Source of the DNA: Thermoleophilaceae bacterium | GTDB taxonomy: Bacteria > Actinomycetota > Thermoleophilia > Solirubrobacterales > Thermoleophilaceae | DNA: 64,000 bases | NCBI GenBank assembly: GCA_036378175.1 | Contig: DASUWY010000071.1 | Location: 38,993-102,992 of the forward strand | Direction of reading: 5' to 3' | Shown here: one piece after another, positions 41,013 through 50,516 of the stretch | How positions within the stretch are numbered: the first letter of the stretch is position 1 | Layout of the letters: every line of letters starts with the position of its first letter | Made by a program: the position numbers and the translations under genes | The notes under the pieces: generated by a model | Database searches by the model: none | Told to the model about the DNA's origin: nothing | What the model saw: the letters and a program-made list of their open reading frames with translations, nothing else

Positions 41013-41625
41013 GCAGGTTCACACCCCGCTGATCGACTGGGCCGTGGCCACTCTCGCCCTTGAAGGTGAGGAGGAGTCGGGCGACCTGCACGTGGTCGCG
41101 CCGTTCAGCGGCGGAGTGCTCGTCGGCGTGATCGACGGCCTCGGGCACGGACCGGAGGCGGCCGTGGCGGCCAGGAACGCGGCCGAGACGCTCTTGCGGC
41201 ACCCCCACGAGCGGGTGGAGAATCTGCTCGAGCGCTGTCACCAGGGCCTACGCGGTACGCGCGGCGCGGTGATCACGCTCGCCTCTTTCAGCGAGCGCCC
41301 GGAGACGATGACGTGGCTGGGGGTGGGGAACATCGAGGGGACCCTGCTGAGAGCCGATCCCGGCGATGCCCGGCCCCGCGAGAGCGTGATGCTCATGGGC
41401 GGGGTGCCCGGTCACCAGCTGCCCGGGCTGCGCACGAACAAGCTTGAGCTGTCCGCCGGAGACACCCTGATCCTCGCGACGGACGGGATTCGCGGCGGCT
41501 ACCTCGACCTCGTGTCGCCGAGCGAGGCACCGCAGAAGCTGGCCGACCAGCTCCTCTCCGACTACGGAAAGGGCACCGACGATGCGCTCGTCCTCGTCGC
41601 CCGTTACAGGGGAGCCGCGGCATGA
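41005..41625 (+). CDS. rsbX: RsbX-like PP2C/SpoIIE phosphatase
   Basis: 206-residue small PP2C-type phosphatase. Metal-binding Asp residues lie in ESGDLHVV, GVIDGLGHGPEAA, LATDGIRGG and GTDDALVLVA. In Bacillus, RsbX dephosphorylates RsbS and RsbR to reset the stressosome; position and size suggest the same here. It overlaps both neighbours (GTG within rsbT; ATGA with the next gene). Confidence 0.87.
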   Translation: MSEQVHTPLIDWAVATLALEGEEESGDLHVVAPFSGGVLVGVIDGLGHGPEAAVAARNAAETLLRHPHERVENLLERCHQGLRGTRGAVITLASFSERPETMTWLGVGNIEGTLLRADPGDARPRESVMLMGGVPGHQLPGLRTNKLELSAGDTLILATDGIRGGYLDLVSPSEAPQKLADQLLSDYGKGTDDALVLVARYRGAAA

Positions 41626-43580
41626 CGAGCGTCCGCGAGAGCTTCCGTGAGGCTTACGCGGCCGCATTTCAGGATTACGTCAGCGGCCAGGCCGGCGAGC
41701 ACGGGCTCGAGCGCGCCTACGAGCTGGGGCGCCAGGCGGTGAGCGAGGGCCTCGGCATGCTCGACCTCACCGCCGTCCATCACGAGGTGCTGGCCGAGGC
41801 GTTGGCGCTCGCATCCTCCACCGAGGAGCACCAGCGGGCTTCCAGGGCCGCGACCGAGTTCGCGATGGAGAGCCTCTCGACCTTCGAGATGGCGCAGCGC
41901 GGATTCCGGGAGGCCCAGGAGGCGGTGCGGCTCGAGCAGCAGCATGCGGGGCAGCTGCGAGCGCTGGCGGACGCCGCGCTCGAGATCACCGCCGCCCGAA
42001 CCATCGAGGAGCTCGCCGAGCTTGCCGCGACCCACGCGCTCGAGATCGTGGGGGCGGGCCGCGCCGCCGCAAGCCTGCGGGCCGGCGACGGCGGGAGCAT
42101 CATCAACAACACGATCGCCCAGGTGGACGGTCCCATACAGCGCACCGAGCGTCGCGGCATGCCGCCGCTGCACGAGTGGGTGTGCGCAGGCGGCGAGATC
42201 GTGCGGCTCGACGGCGTGGAGCTCGAGGCGCACCCATCGTGGTCGCGCCAGGACCCGCCCGACGGGACGGCGAGCTGGCTGGCGATGCCGCTCATCGACC
42301 GGACCGGGCGCAACATCGGCCTCTTCCACCTGTCCGACAAGCGCGACGGCGCCTTCAGCCAGAACGACGAGGCCATCCTCGTGCAGCTCGCCCAGATCTT
42401 CTCGGTCGCAATCGAGAACCTGGGGCTGTACGAGCACGAGCACGAGATCGCGCAGACGCTCCAGCGCAGCCTGCTGCCGCCGAGCCTCCCGGAGGTGCCG
42501 GGCGTCGCGCTCGCGGCCCGCTTCCGGCCCGCGGGGGCCGGCGACGAGGTGGGCGGCGACTTCTACGACATCTTCGAGATGGGCAGCAACCGCTGGGGCA
42601 TTGCGGTTGGCGACGTGTGCGGGAAGGGAGCGGCGGCAGCCACGGTCACCGCGCTCGCGCGCTACACGCTGCGCGCCACCGCGCTCCACGAGCGCGACCC
42701 CAGCCGGATCCTCGACGTGCTCAATCAGGCGCTCATGCGGCACGCGCCGGACCAGCGCTTCTGCACGCTTGTGTACGCCGCGCTCGAGCCGGAGCGGGGC
42801 ACCCTGGAGATCGCCAGCGGTGGCCACCCACCGCCGCTCCTCCTGCGCGGCGCGGAGGTCGAGACGCTCGGCAGCTCGGGCACGATCCTCGGGATCATGG
42901 ACGACCCGCCTCTCGACAACCGCCCGATCACGCTCGAGCCGGGCGACACGGTCGTCTTCTACACCGACGGAGTGACCGACGCGCACGCTCCCGAGCGCCT
43001 CATCTCCCACGAGCAGCTCGCGGCCGCGCTGGCGGAGTGCGAGGGACAGTCGCCCGCCGAGATCGCGAACCACATCGAGTCGGTGGCCCTCGGCGGCATC
43101 GACGCGCCCCCTCGCGACGACATCGCGATCGTGGTGCTGGCACTCGAGAGCGGCGCGCGCAGCGGTCACGTGGAGGCCGCCGGCACCGTCGAGCTCACAC
43201 TCGAGCTGCCGCCCACCGCGGAGTCGGCGGGCGCCGCGCGCGAGGCGCTGGCGCCGCTCGGCGAGCGGGTCGATCCGGCCCGGCTCGAGACGATCCGCCT
43301 GCTGGTCACCGAGCTGATCACGAACAGCGTCAAGCACGGCGAGCGCGGCGACGCGCCGGTGAAGGTCAAGGTCACCCTCGAGCACGGCGCGGTGCGCGTG
43401 GAGGTGAGCGACGGCGGCCCGGGCTTCGACCCTCCGCCGCGCCCGGACGAGCCGATCGTGGCCCCGTCCGGGTGGGGCCTCTACCTCGTCGACCGGCTGG
43501 CGGACCGCTGGGGCGTGGACAGCGCGGGCACTTCGGGCGTCTGGTTCGAGATCGGCTGGTCCGACCGGCCGTCGAATTAG
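41622..43580 (+). CDS. RsbU-GAF-PP2C phosphatase fused to an RsbW-like HATPase kinase
   Basis: 652 residues joining four modules: an RsbU N-terminal RsbT-binding domain (about 1-90), a GAF-type sensor (about 110-275), a SpoIIE PP2C phosphatase (about 280-510; DEVGGDFYDIF, GDVCGKGAAAA, FYTDGVTDAH, PRDDIAIV) and a GHKL kinase (about 523-651; LLVTELITNSVKHGE, VSDGGPGFDPP). In Bacillus these functions lie in RsbU and RsbW. One polypeptide thus carries opposing phosphatase and kinase activities. No RsbV-type STAS protein or sigma-B gene lies nearby. Confidence 0.87.
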   Translation: MTSVRESFREAYAAAFQDYVSGQAGEHGLERAYELGRQAVSEGLGMLDLTAVHHEVLAEALALASSTEEHQRASRAATEFAMESLSTFEMAQRGFREAQEAVRLEQQHAGQLRALADAALEITAARTIEELAELAATHALEIVGAGRAAASLRAGDGGSIINNTIAQVDGPIQRTERRGMPPLHEWVCAGGEIVRLDGVELEAHPSWSRQDPPDGTASWLAMPLIDRTGRNIGLFHLSDKRDGAFSQNDEAILVQLAQIFSVAIENLGLYEHEHEIAQTLQRSLLPPSLPEVPGVALAARFRPAGAGDEVGGDFYDIFEMGSNRWGIAVGDVCGKGAAAATVTALARYTLRATALHERDPSRILDVLNQALMRHAPDQRFCTLVYAALEPERGTLEIASGGHPPPLLLRGAEVETLGSSGTILGIMDDPPLDNRPITLEPGDTVVFYTDGVTDAHAPERLISHEQLAAALAECEGQSPAEIANHIESVALGGIDAPPRDDIAIVVLALESGARSGHVEAAGTVELTLELPPTAESAGAAREALAPLGERVDPARLETIRLLVTELITNSVKHGERGDAPVKVKVTLEHGAVRVEVSDGGPGFDPPPRPDEPIVAPSGWGLYLVDRLADRWGVDSAGTSGVWFEIGWSDRPSN

Positions 43581-43743
43581 CGTCCTGACGCTGCTTGCCC
43601 CGATCCGAACGCTCCCTTCGCTGGTAGAAGCCGTGCTCCTCAGGGCGCACCGCCTGACGGCGTTCCTGCGGGCCGAGCGAGGTGGCACGAGCCCGAGCGA
43701 GAGGTCCGCTACGCTGATGCGCGGATCGCCGACGGGAGGAAGC

Positions 43744-44616
43744 GTGGATCTGGATCGTCACTACATCGAGCGCAAGGACTTCACGGTTGCGCGCCGTGGC
43801 TATGACCAGGAGGAGGTCGACCTTCACCTGCGCCAGCTCGCCGACGCGATCTCCGAGCTCAAGGCTCAGCTCAAGGCCACGCCCGCCGGAGTCGCCGGAG
43901 CGGCCGCGGAGCAGGTACGTCAGATCGTGGAGGCCGCCGAGGAGAGCGCCGCTCAGATCGAGGAACGGGCGAACGCCGAGGCGCGCCGCGTGACCGACGA
44001 CGCCTCCCGGCGTGCTCGCGAGACGCGGGAGCGCGCGGACCAGGAAGCAGCAGAGCAGCTGCAGCGCGTGCAGGAGACCGCCGCGAAGATGCTGGATCGC
44101 GCGGCGGCGCTCGAGCGGGATCTCGACACGCTCGTGCAGGGCATCCACGACGGCGCCGCAGGGCTGGTCGACCGCATGCGCAGCGGCGCCGGTGACCTCG
44201 AGGGCGAGCTCGGCTCGATCCGGCAGGAGCTGCTGACGGTGCGGCCCGCTGCGGAGCCCGAGCCCGAGCCCGAGCTGGCGCCCGCCACCGAGCAGTTCGA
44301 CACGAATGGGGGCGAGCCCGCAGCGGCGTCCGTGCCGGAGCCGGAACCCGAGCCCGAGCCGCAGACGCTGGCCGAGGCGATGGAAGAGGAGTCAGCCGCC
44401 GAAGAGGCGGAGATACCCACGCCAGCCGCGCCACAGAGCGGCGCCACGAGCGTGGCCGGCTCAGGCCCAGAGGGTGCCAGGCTCGTCGCCCTGAATATGG
44501 CTCTCAACGGCACGCCACGCGAGGAGGCGGCCCGCTACCTGGCGGACAACTTCCAGCTCGAGGACCAGGAGGCGATCCTGGACGACGTCTACTCGCGGGT
44601 AGGCGGCCGGGCCTAG
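43744..44616 (+). CDS. DivIVA-domain coiled-coil protein
   Basis: 290 residues. The N-terminal RKDFTVARRGYDQEEVDLHL is a DivIVA motif. A coiled coil follows (about 55-150), then an acidic Pro/Glu-repeat linker (EPEPEPE) and a C-terminal helical segment conserved in spirit (ARYLADNFQLEDQEAILDDVY). Likely a peripheral membrane organiser of cell pole or envelope. GTG 43744 has GGAGGA 4 to 9 bases upstream; an upstream extension of the frame lacks similarity. Its stop TAG shares the palindrome CTAG with the stop of the convergent gene. Confidence 0.8.
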   Translation: MDLDRHYIERKDFTVARRGYDQEEVDLHLRQLADAISELKAQLKATPAGVAGAAAEQVRQIVEAAEESAAQIEERANAEARRVTDDASRRARETRERADQEAAEQLQRVQETAAKMLDRAAALERDLDTLVQGIHDGAAGLVDRMRSGAGDLEGELGSIRQELLTVRPAAEPEPEPELAPATEQFDTNGGEPAAASVPEPEPEPEPQTLAEAMEEESAAEEAEIPTPAAPQSGATSVAGSGPEGARLVALNMALNGTPREEAARYLADNFQLEDQEAILDDVYSRVGGRA

Positions 44617-45257
44617 GCGGCGGCGGGCGTTAGTTCGTCCGCCAGCGCGAGCAGGTCCGGGATCACTTCCACGTGTCCGTGTGGGCGCAGGTAGCGCTCG
44701 TACCACGGGCGGTAGCCGAGCGCGCGCCCGAGTCGCGCGAGCGGCGGAAACAGGATCCGCTGGAGCGCCCGCGGGACGCTGCGGAACTCGACCACGTCGC
44801 GGAATTCGTGCGCGACCACCGCGGCCTGGAGCAGGTGCGGCATCCCGTCGCCGTTCGTCAGCCCGTCGTTCGCGAGGCCGAAGAGCGTGGAGATCATGAT
44901 TTCGAAGCGGCGGCCTGGGGAGATCTCCACCACCACCTGCGCCTCTTCATCGCCCGCGTTCCACCAGTCGTGGACGGTCCCGGGAGCGATCGTCACGGCC
45001 TCGCCGGGGCCGAGCTCGCCGGTGCTGCCCTCGATGCGGACGCCAAGGCGGCCGGACACGACGCGGAATCGCTCCGTGATCGTGGCGTGTACGTGCTCGG
45101 CCACCACCGCGCCGCCCGGACGGACGCCGAGGAAGACCACCGTCCGGTCATCGGGCGAGTCCGCGCTGCCCACGAGCACGATTGCGCGCTCGCCGGTCAC
45201 GGTGTTCTCGATCACGTCTCCGCGCCAGGAGTGGGGGAGGTGCCGGATATCGGACAT
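44613..45257 (-). CDS. Cupin domain protein (214 aa)
   Basis: A single cupin domain (about 20-115) with GGAVVAEHVHATITERFRVV and the closing PGTVHDWWNAG; paired His and Glu residues suggest a metal site. The C-terminal half is helical (SVPRALQRILFPPLARLGRALG), ending with a PHGHVEVIPD segment. The reaction is unknown. Start ATG 45257 is preferred; an open frame runs to 45359. It ends inside the last codon of the DivIVA-like gene. Confidence 0.75.
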   Translation of the reverse strand: MSDIRHLPHSWRGDVIENTVTGERAIVLVGSADSPDDRTVVFLGVRPGGAVVAEHVHATITERFRVVSGRLGVRIEGSTGELGPGEAVTIAPGTVHDWWNAGDEEAQVVVEISPGRRFEIMISTLFGLANDGLTNGDGMPHLLQAAVVAHEFRDVVEFRSVPRALQRILFPPLARLGRALGYRPWYERYLRPHGHVEVIPDLLALADELTPAAA

Positions 45258-45372
45258 TCCGAGATCTTCGGCGCTGCCCGCCCACCGGATCAATCGCGAC
45301 AGCCGGTGAAACGAGGTGCGGATTTCCGCACGCTGCGGCCTAAACGCACTGGGGAACATCCGTTCGCATATC

Positions 45373-45378
45373 TAGACT
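45373..45378 (+). promoter_or_regulatory. Candidate -10 element for uvrA
   Basis: TAGACT ends 7 bases before GTG 45386; no Shine-Dalgarno sequence. Confidence 0.5.
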
Positions 45379-45385
45379 TGTTCGG

Positions 45386-48265
45386 GTGAGGCCACAGGGC
45401 GAACTAGTCATCGCCGGCGCCCGCGAGCACAACCTCAAGGACCTGCACCTGAGGATCCCGCGGCACGCGCTGGTTGTCATAACCGGGTTATCGGGCTCCG
45501 GCAAGTCGAGTCTTGCCTTCGACACGATCTACGCCGAGGGCCAGCGCCGATACGTCGAATCGCTGTCGGCGTACGCGAGGCAGTTCCTGGGCCAGATGGA
45601 CAAGCCAGATGTCGACTCGATCGAGGGTCTCTCGCCGGCGATCTCGATCGATCAGAAGACCACCTCGCGCAACCCGCGCTCCACGGTGGGCACCGTCACC
45701 GAGATCTACGACTACCTGCGCCTCCTGTGGGCGAGGATCGGCCATCCGCATTGCTACAACTGCGGCCAGCCGATCGCCGCGCAGTCGGCCGAGCAGATCG
45801 TCGACCAGGTGATGACGTTCGACGAGGGCACGCGGTTCATGGTGCTGGCGCCGGTGGTGCGCGGACGCAAGGGCGAGTACGGCAAGCTGTTCGAGGAGCT
45901 GCGCGCGGAGGGATACACGCGCGTGAAGGTGGACGGCGAGCTGCGCCGGCTCGAGGAGGACATCGTCCTCGACAAGAAGTTCAAGCACGACATCGCCGTC
46001 GTGGTGGACCGGCTCGTCATGCGGCCGGACCTGCGCAAGCGACTGGCGGACTCGATCGAGACCGCGGTGGGGCTCGCCGAGGGGATCATCGAGGTGGAGC
46101 TCGTCGACTCTGGCGAGATCAAGACCTACTCCGAGCGCTTCGCCTGCCTCAACTGCGGCACCTCGATGCCGGAGCTCGAGCCGCGCATGTTCAGCTTCAA
46201 CTCGCCGCACGGCGCGTGCCCGCGCTGCACAGGCCTCGGCTCGCAGATGGAGATCGACCCGGAGCTCGTGGTGCCGGACCCATCGCTGTCGCTCGGCGAG
46301 GGAGCGATCCTGCCGTGGTCCACCACCGCCTCCAACTACTACGAGCAGATGACCCAGGCGATCGCGGACCGTTACGAGGTCGACATGGAGACGCCGTGGG
46401 AGGACCTTCCGGAGGAGGTCCAGGAGTGTTTCCTCTACGGCACGAACGGCGACCGCATCTACATCTCGTATCGCAATCGCTATGGCCGCCGGCGCTCCTA
46501 CACCACGAGCTTCGAGGGCATCGTGCCGAACCTGGAGCGCCGCTACAAGGAGACGGATTCGGAGTACTCGCGGGAGAAGATCGAGGAGTACATGTCGGTG
46601 CGGCCATGCCCCGAGTGCCACGGTGCGCGGCTGCGGCCCGAGAGCCTCTCGGTGCTGGTCGGTGGGCTCGGAATCCACGAGCTCACTCGGATGTCCGCCA
46701 AGCGTGCGATCGAGTGGTTCGACCAGCTCGAGCTCACGGACACCGAGCGTCAGATCGCGCGCCTCGTGCTGCGAGAGATCGATGAGCGGCTGCGGTTCCT
46801 CGACAGCGTCGGCGTCGGTTATCTGTCGCTGGAGCGGGCCGCCGGCACTTTGTCGGGCGGCGAGGCGCAGCGGATCAGGCTCGCCACGCAGATCGGGTCC
46901 TCGCTGGTGGGGGTGCTCTACATCCTGGACGAGCCGTCGATCGGGCTCCACCAGCGGGACAACGAGCGCCTGATCGCCACGCTGGAAAGGCTGCGCGACC
47001 TCGGCAACACGGTGATCGTGGTCGAGCACGACGAGGGCACGATGCGCGCGGCCGATCACATCGTGGACCTCGGACCGGGCGCGGGCGAGCACGGCGGCCA
47101 CATCGTCGCGGAGGGCACGCCCGAAGAGGTGATGCGGGTGGACCAGTCCGCCACGGGGCAGTTCCTCGCCGGCACCCGCGCGATCGAGCTGCCGAAGAAG
47201 CGGCGGCGCCCGAGCGGCTACATCGAGATCGAGAAGGCCACCCAGCACAACCTGCGCTCGGTCGACGCGAAGATCCCGCTCGGCACCTTCTGCTGCGTCA
47301 CCGGGGTGTCCGGGTCGGGCAAGTCCACGCTCGTGAACGAGGTGCTCTACAAGGCCGTGGCCAACAAGCTCCACCGGGCCAAGATGCGGCCGGGGTCGCA
47401 CCGGCGGGTCACGGGGCTCGACCAGGTGGACAAGATCATCAACATCGACCAGTCGCCGATCGGGCGCACGCCGCGCTCCAACCCCGCCACCTACACCGGG
47501 GTGTTCGACCAGATCCGCGACCTGTTCTCGCGCACGCAGGAGGCACGGGCACGCGGGTACAAGCCCGGCCGCTTCAGCTTCAACGTGAAGGGCGGCCGCT
47601 GCGAGGTCTGCCGCGGCGACGGTCAGATCAAGATCGAGATGCACTTCCTTCCGGACGTCTACGTGCCCTGCGAGCAGTGCCACGGCAAGCGCTACAACCG
47701 CGAGACGCTCGAGGTCCGCTTCAAGGGCAAGACCATCGCGGACGTGCTGGAGATGCCGGTGGAGGAGGCGCTCGAGTTCTTCAAGCACATCCCGAAGATC
47801 AAGCGCCGTCTGCAGGCGCTCCACGATGTCGGGCTCGACTACATCCGGCTCGGGCAGCCCGCCACCACGCTGTCGGGCGGCGAGGCCCAGCGCGTGAAGC
47901 TCGCCACCGAGCTGCAGAAGGTGGCCACCGGCCGGACGCTGTACATACTCGACGAGCCCACCACGGGACTCCACTTCGCGGACGTGCAGCGCTTGCTCGA
48001 GATGCTCCAGCGGCTGGTGGACAGCGGCAACACCGTGGTGGTGATCGAGCACAACCTCGACGTGATCAAGACCGCCGACCGCATCATCGACCTCGGGCCC
48101 GAGGGCGGGGAGGAGGGCGGAACGATCGTTGCGGCCGGCAGTCCGGAGGACGTCGCGGCGGTCCCCGACTCCTATACGGGGCACTTCCTCGCGCAGCTCG
48201 TCAAGCCCGCGGCACGTGCACGCAAGCGGAGCACGGGTCGCAAGAAGGTGCCCGCCGCGGCGTGA
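45386..48265 (+). CDS. uvrA: UvrABC excinuclease subunit A
   Basis: 959-residue damage-recognition ATPase. Two ABC modules: Walker [14 protein letters not shown] and [13 protein letters not shown]; signatures [13 protein letters not shown] and [13 protein letters not shown]; Walker [11 protein letters not shown] and [10 protein letters not shown]. Zinc modules are seen as [10 protein letters not shown] and [11 protein letters not shown] with [10 protein letters not shown]. Length is standard. Starts at GTG after TAGACT. It works with UvrB, encoded upstream in the window. Confidence 0.97.
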   Translation: MRPQGELVIAGAREHNLKDLHLRIPRHALVVITGLSGSGKSSLAFDTIYAEGQRRYVESLSAYARQFLGQMDKPDVDSIEGLSPAISIDQKTTSRNPRSTVGTVTEIYDYLRLLWARIGHPHCYNCGQPIAAQSAEQIVDQVMTFDEGTRFMVLAPVVRGRKGEYGKLFEELRAEGYTRVKVDGELRRLEEDIVLDKKFKHDIAVVVDRLVMRPDLRKRLADSIETAVGLAEGIIEVELVDSGEIKTYSERFACLNCGTSMPELEPRMFSFNSPHGACPRCTGLGSQMEIDPELVVPDPSLSLGEGAILPWSTTASNYYEQMTQAIADRYEVDMETPWEDLPEEVQECFLYGTNGDRIYISYRNRYGRRRSYTTSFEGIVPNLERRYKETDSEYSREKIEEYMSVRPCPECHGARLRPESLSVLVGGLGIHELTRMSAKRAIEWFDQLELTDTERQIARLVLREIDERLRFLDSVGVGYLSLERAAGTLSGGEAQRIRLATQIGSSLVGVLYILDEPSIGLHQRDNERLIATLERLRDLGNTVIVVEHDEGTMRAADHIVDLGPGAGEHGGHIVAEGTPEEVMRVDQSATGQFLAGTRAIELPKKRRRPSGYIEIEKATQHNLRSVDAKIPLGTFCCVTGVSGSGKSTLVNEVLYKAVANKLHRAKMRPGSHRRVTGLDQVDKIINIDQSPIGRTPRSNPATYTGVFDQIRDLFSRTQEARARGYKPGRFSFNVKGGRCEVCRGDGQIKIEMHFLPDVYVPCEQCHGKRYNRETLEVRFKGKTIADVLEMPVEEALEFFKHIPKIKRRLQALHDVGLDYIRLGQPATTLSGGEAQRVKLATELQKVATGRTLYILDEPTTGLHFADVQRLLEMLQRLVDSGNTVVVIEHNLDVIKTADRIIDLGPEGGEEGGTIVAAGSPEDVAAVPDSYTGHFLAQLVKPAARARKRSTGRKKVPAAA

Positions 48266-48268
48266 TGC

Positions 48269-48370
48269 TCAATGGCCGGCGAGGGCGTCGGCCAGGAAGT
48301 TGATTACGCGCGCGCGGTAGAGGTCTGGGTGAGCGGCGAGCGCTCTGGTGTGGTCTGCGCTCGGCACGCA
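48269..48370 (-). pseudogene. C-terminal remnant of an alpha/beta-hydrolase gene
   Basis: The minus strand reads ADHTRALAAHPDLYRARVIN then FLADALAGH and a TGA stop at 48269. This matches the shape of the last helix and catalytic His region of alpha/beta hydrolases. Upstream in this frame the translation loses all hydrolase character within about ten residues, and no serine elbow is found nearby. It is read as the decayed 3' end of a lost gene between uvrA and the esterase gene. Confidence 0.45.
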
Positions 48371-48466
48371 CCGGAGCGTTGCCGGACGACCGTGCGGAGC
48401 AGCCGTGGGCGTCGGTAGAGAGCCGCAGTCGCATGAGCGGGGACGGCGTATGGTGGGGAGGGAGTG

Positions 48467-49423
48467 ATGGTTCGCGCACGTCACGGGCGACTCGCGCTGG
48501 CTGCCGCTTCACTCCTGCTGGCGGCGGTCACGGCCTGCGGCGGATCGTCCACGAAGAAGGCCGTCGCTCACCCCGGTCCGGGCCGCGCGGCGCCGCCCGC
48601 GGCCTGCACCGGCCAGGGCACCCGGCCGCGCTCGTTCACGTTTGCGCTCTTCAGCGGCGGGCGTCACCGCAGCGCGCTCGTCCACGTTCCGCCGCACCCG
48701 GGCCGGGCGGAGCTGCCGCTGCTCATCGTGTTCCACTTCGCGAGCGGCACCGGCCGGATCATGCAGGCCGCCACGCAACTGTCTCCGTTCGCGGACCGCC
48801 ACCGCTTCGTCGCCGTGTATCCGAACTCGGCGTCGGCCAACCACTTCTGGAACATCTCGAGCGCGCGCGGCCGGCCGGCCGACGTTCAGTTCGTGCGCGA
48901 CCTTCTCGACAACCTGGGCTCCCAGGTGTGCTTCGACCCCGCGCGCGTGTACGCCACCGGCGAGTCGAACGGCGGCGGCATGGCGGCGCGGGTGGGCTGC
49001 GACCTCAGCGACAGGATCGCGGCGGTTGCGCCGGTGGCCGGCGGCTATTCCACGCTGCCCGACTGCAAGCGGCCGCTTCGCGCTTCCCTTCTCGAGATCC
49101 ACGGCACCGGCGATCCGATCGTGCCCTACAACGGGCGAGGCCCCACACACGCGGGGGACGTGATGGCTTTCGTCCGCCACTGGGCCTCAGCCAACGGCTG
49201 CGGCGTGCGCCCCTCGCGCAGGCGCCAGGAGGCGGGCGCGTTCCGCTTCGACTGGACGGGCTGCCGCTCCGGCACGCACGTGGCTCACGTGCGCCTGCCG
49301 GGATTCGGCCACGGCTGGCCGGGGGCGCCGGGACCCGTGTTCCGCGGCAGGGACTCGAGCTTCCCCGCCAATCGCGAGATCTGGCGCTTCCTCAGTGCGC
49401 AGCGGCTGCCCGCGAGCCCCTAG
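48467..49423 (+). CDS. Secreted lipoprotein esterase, polyhydroxybutyrate depolymerase/LpqC-like
   Basis: 318 residues. Signal peptide with lipobox VTAC (Cys near residue 24), then an alpha/beta hydrolase. Oxyanion region LIVFHFASGTG, nucleophile Ser in ATGESNGGGMAA, Asp in GTGDPIVPYNG and His in GFGHGWPG. This family covers PHB depolymerases and feruloyl esterases; the substrate is not determined. A GGAGG site precedes ATG 48467, with GTG 48464 as a near alternative. Confidence 0.85.
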   Translation: MVRARHGRLALAAASLLLAAVTACGGSSTKKAVAHPGPGRAAPPAACTGQGTRPRSFTFALFSGGRHRSALVHVPPHPGRAELPLLIVFHFASGTGRIMQAATQLSPFADRHRFVAVYPNSASANHFWNISSARGRPADVQFVRDLLDNLGSQVCFDPARVYATGESNGGGMAARVGCDLSDRIAAVAPVAGGYSTLPDCKRPLRASLLEIHGTGDPIVPYNGRGPTHAGDVMAFVRHWASANGCGVRPSRRRQEAGAFRFDWTGCRSGTHVAHVRLPGFGHGWPGAPGPVFRGRDSSFPANREIWRFLSAQRLPASP

Positions 49424-49504
49424 GCGGCGGTGGCCAGATCGTGCGGTCGAACTGCGTGCCGCCTTCTCGACGAGGGACGCTGAGCCATCTGAAAAGCTTC
49501 GGCC

Positions 49505-50119
49505 ATGGGCGCGGGAGCGGCGAACACGAAGCTGTGGTGGCAGAAGTGGCGCTGGTACGAGCGCAACTCGCTGCCGTGGAACCGCTTCAGGATCCATCGC
49601 CACATGGCGGGCCGGCGGGCGTTCATCCGCTTCCCGATCCAGGGAAACGTCCTCGAATGCCTGAACGACGGCCGGCTCGAGATTGGGCCGCACACGCTGC
49701 TCGAGCCAGGCTGCTGGATCACGATCAGCGAGCATGCGCACATCTCGATCGGCGAGGGCTGCTTCCTGAACCTGGGGACGATGCTGGCCGCCGTCGACCG
49801 CATCGAGATCGGGGACCACGTGATGTTCGCGAACCACTGCTTCGTGGGCGATGCGGCTCACCGGTTCGACGACCCCGACGTGCCTATCACCTGGCAGGGC
49901 TTCACCTCCAAGGGACCTGTGAAGATCGGCTCGAACTGCTGGTTCGGGGTGAACTGCGTGGTCACGAGCGGCGTGACCATCGGCGACCGCTGCGTGATCG
50001 GCTCGAACTCCGTGGTCACGCGCGACCTGCCCTCGGGAGTGATCGCCGCCGGGGCCCCCGCCAGGATCATCAGAGAGATCGAGTTCGTCTCCAAGAATGA
50101 GGAGGGCGTCCGGCCATAG
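49505..50119 (+). CDS. Left-handed beta-helix O-acetyltransferase
   Basis: 204 residues. Hexapeptide repeats typical of the LbH fold run from about 60 to 185 (IEIGDHVMFANHC, VKIGSNCWFGVNCVV, VTIGDRCVIGSNSVV), with the catalytic-type His in GDAAHRFDD. The closing motif is AAGAPARIIREI. It likely acetylates a sugar or envelope glycan. An N-terminal basic Trp-rich segment may associate with membranes. The acceptor is unknown. Confidence 0.85.
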   Translation: MGAGAANTKLWWQKWRWYERNSLPWNRFRIHRHMAGRRAFIRFPIQGNVLECLNDGRLEIGPHTLLEPGCWITISEHAHISIGEGCFLNLGTMLAAVDRIEIGDHVMFANHCFVGDAAHRFDDPDVPITWQGFTSKGPVKIGSNCWFGVNCVVTSGVTIGDRCVIGSNSVVTRDLPSGVIAAGAPARIIREIEFVSKNEEGVRP

Positions 50120-50516
50120 TGGCCGGACGCCCCTCCGCACGTGGCATCAAAGGCGGACGCTAGGGTGTCAACACCATCGATGCCGTGGTCGCAGGCCCGA
50201 CGCCGTCCACGTCGGCCACGACCAGCATGACCCGAAGCCGGGGGCGCCCTTCACGCCCACTGTGGCAATACGGGTCAGGCTTTGTCCTCTCGTTAGAGGT
50301 GAGTTCCAAGGTTCGTCTCCGCTGCACAGGCCGCGCGCTGCGTCGCGCGTGCCCCACATGCGCCCGACCGTAACACGGGTAGGCGCGTTTTCGCCACCCT
50401 CTTGGATGGCGTCTGTAAGAGGGTTCGCCGCCGGCCTGTCACCGCCCTAACATCCAGCGGGCCACGTCCGAACGGCCGGATGAAATCCCCGCCCTCGCGC
50501 GTCTTTCTCTACAGGA
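50120..50516. other. 397-bp gap without a convincing intact gene
   Basis: The gap between the acetyltransferase and the anti-sigma gene holds a possible gene remnant on the minus strand (50160-50235), the perfect stem ACCCTCTT 50396-50403 / AAGAGGGT 50417-50424, and a few short GC-rich dyads. No tRNA or known riboswitch was recognised. Confidence 0.5.
50160..50235 (-). pseudogene. Possible 3' remnant of a secreted-protein gene
   Basis: The minus strand ends with LRVMLVVADVDGVGPATTAS and MVLTP before a TAG stop at 50160. This looks like the last beta strand of an Ig- or PKD-like domain. Upstream codons do not continue the fold. The evidence is weak and rests on pattern alone. Confidence 0.2.

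Noticed and set aside
50470..50516. Possible ECF-type promoter (GAAC and CGTC elements) before the anti-sigma gene
   Set aside because: Spacing between the candidate elements (about 26 or 13 bases) does not fit the usual 16-17.
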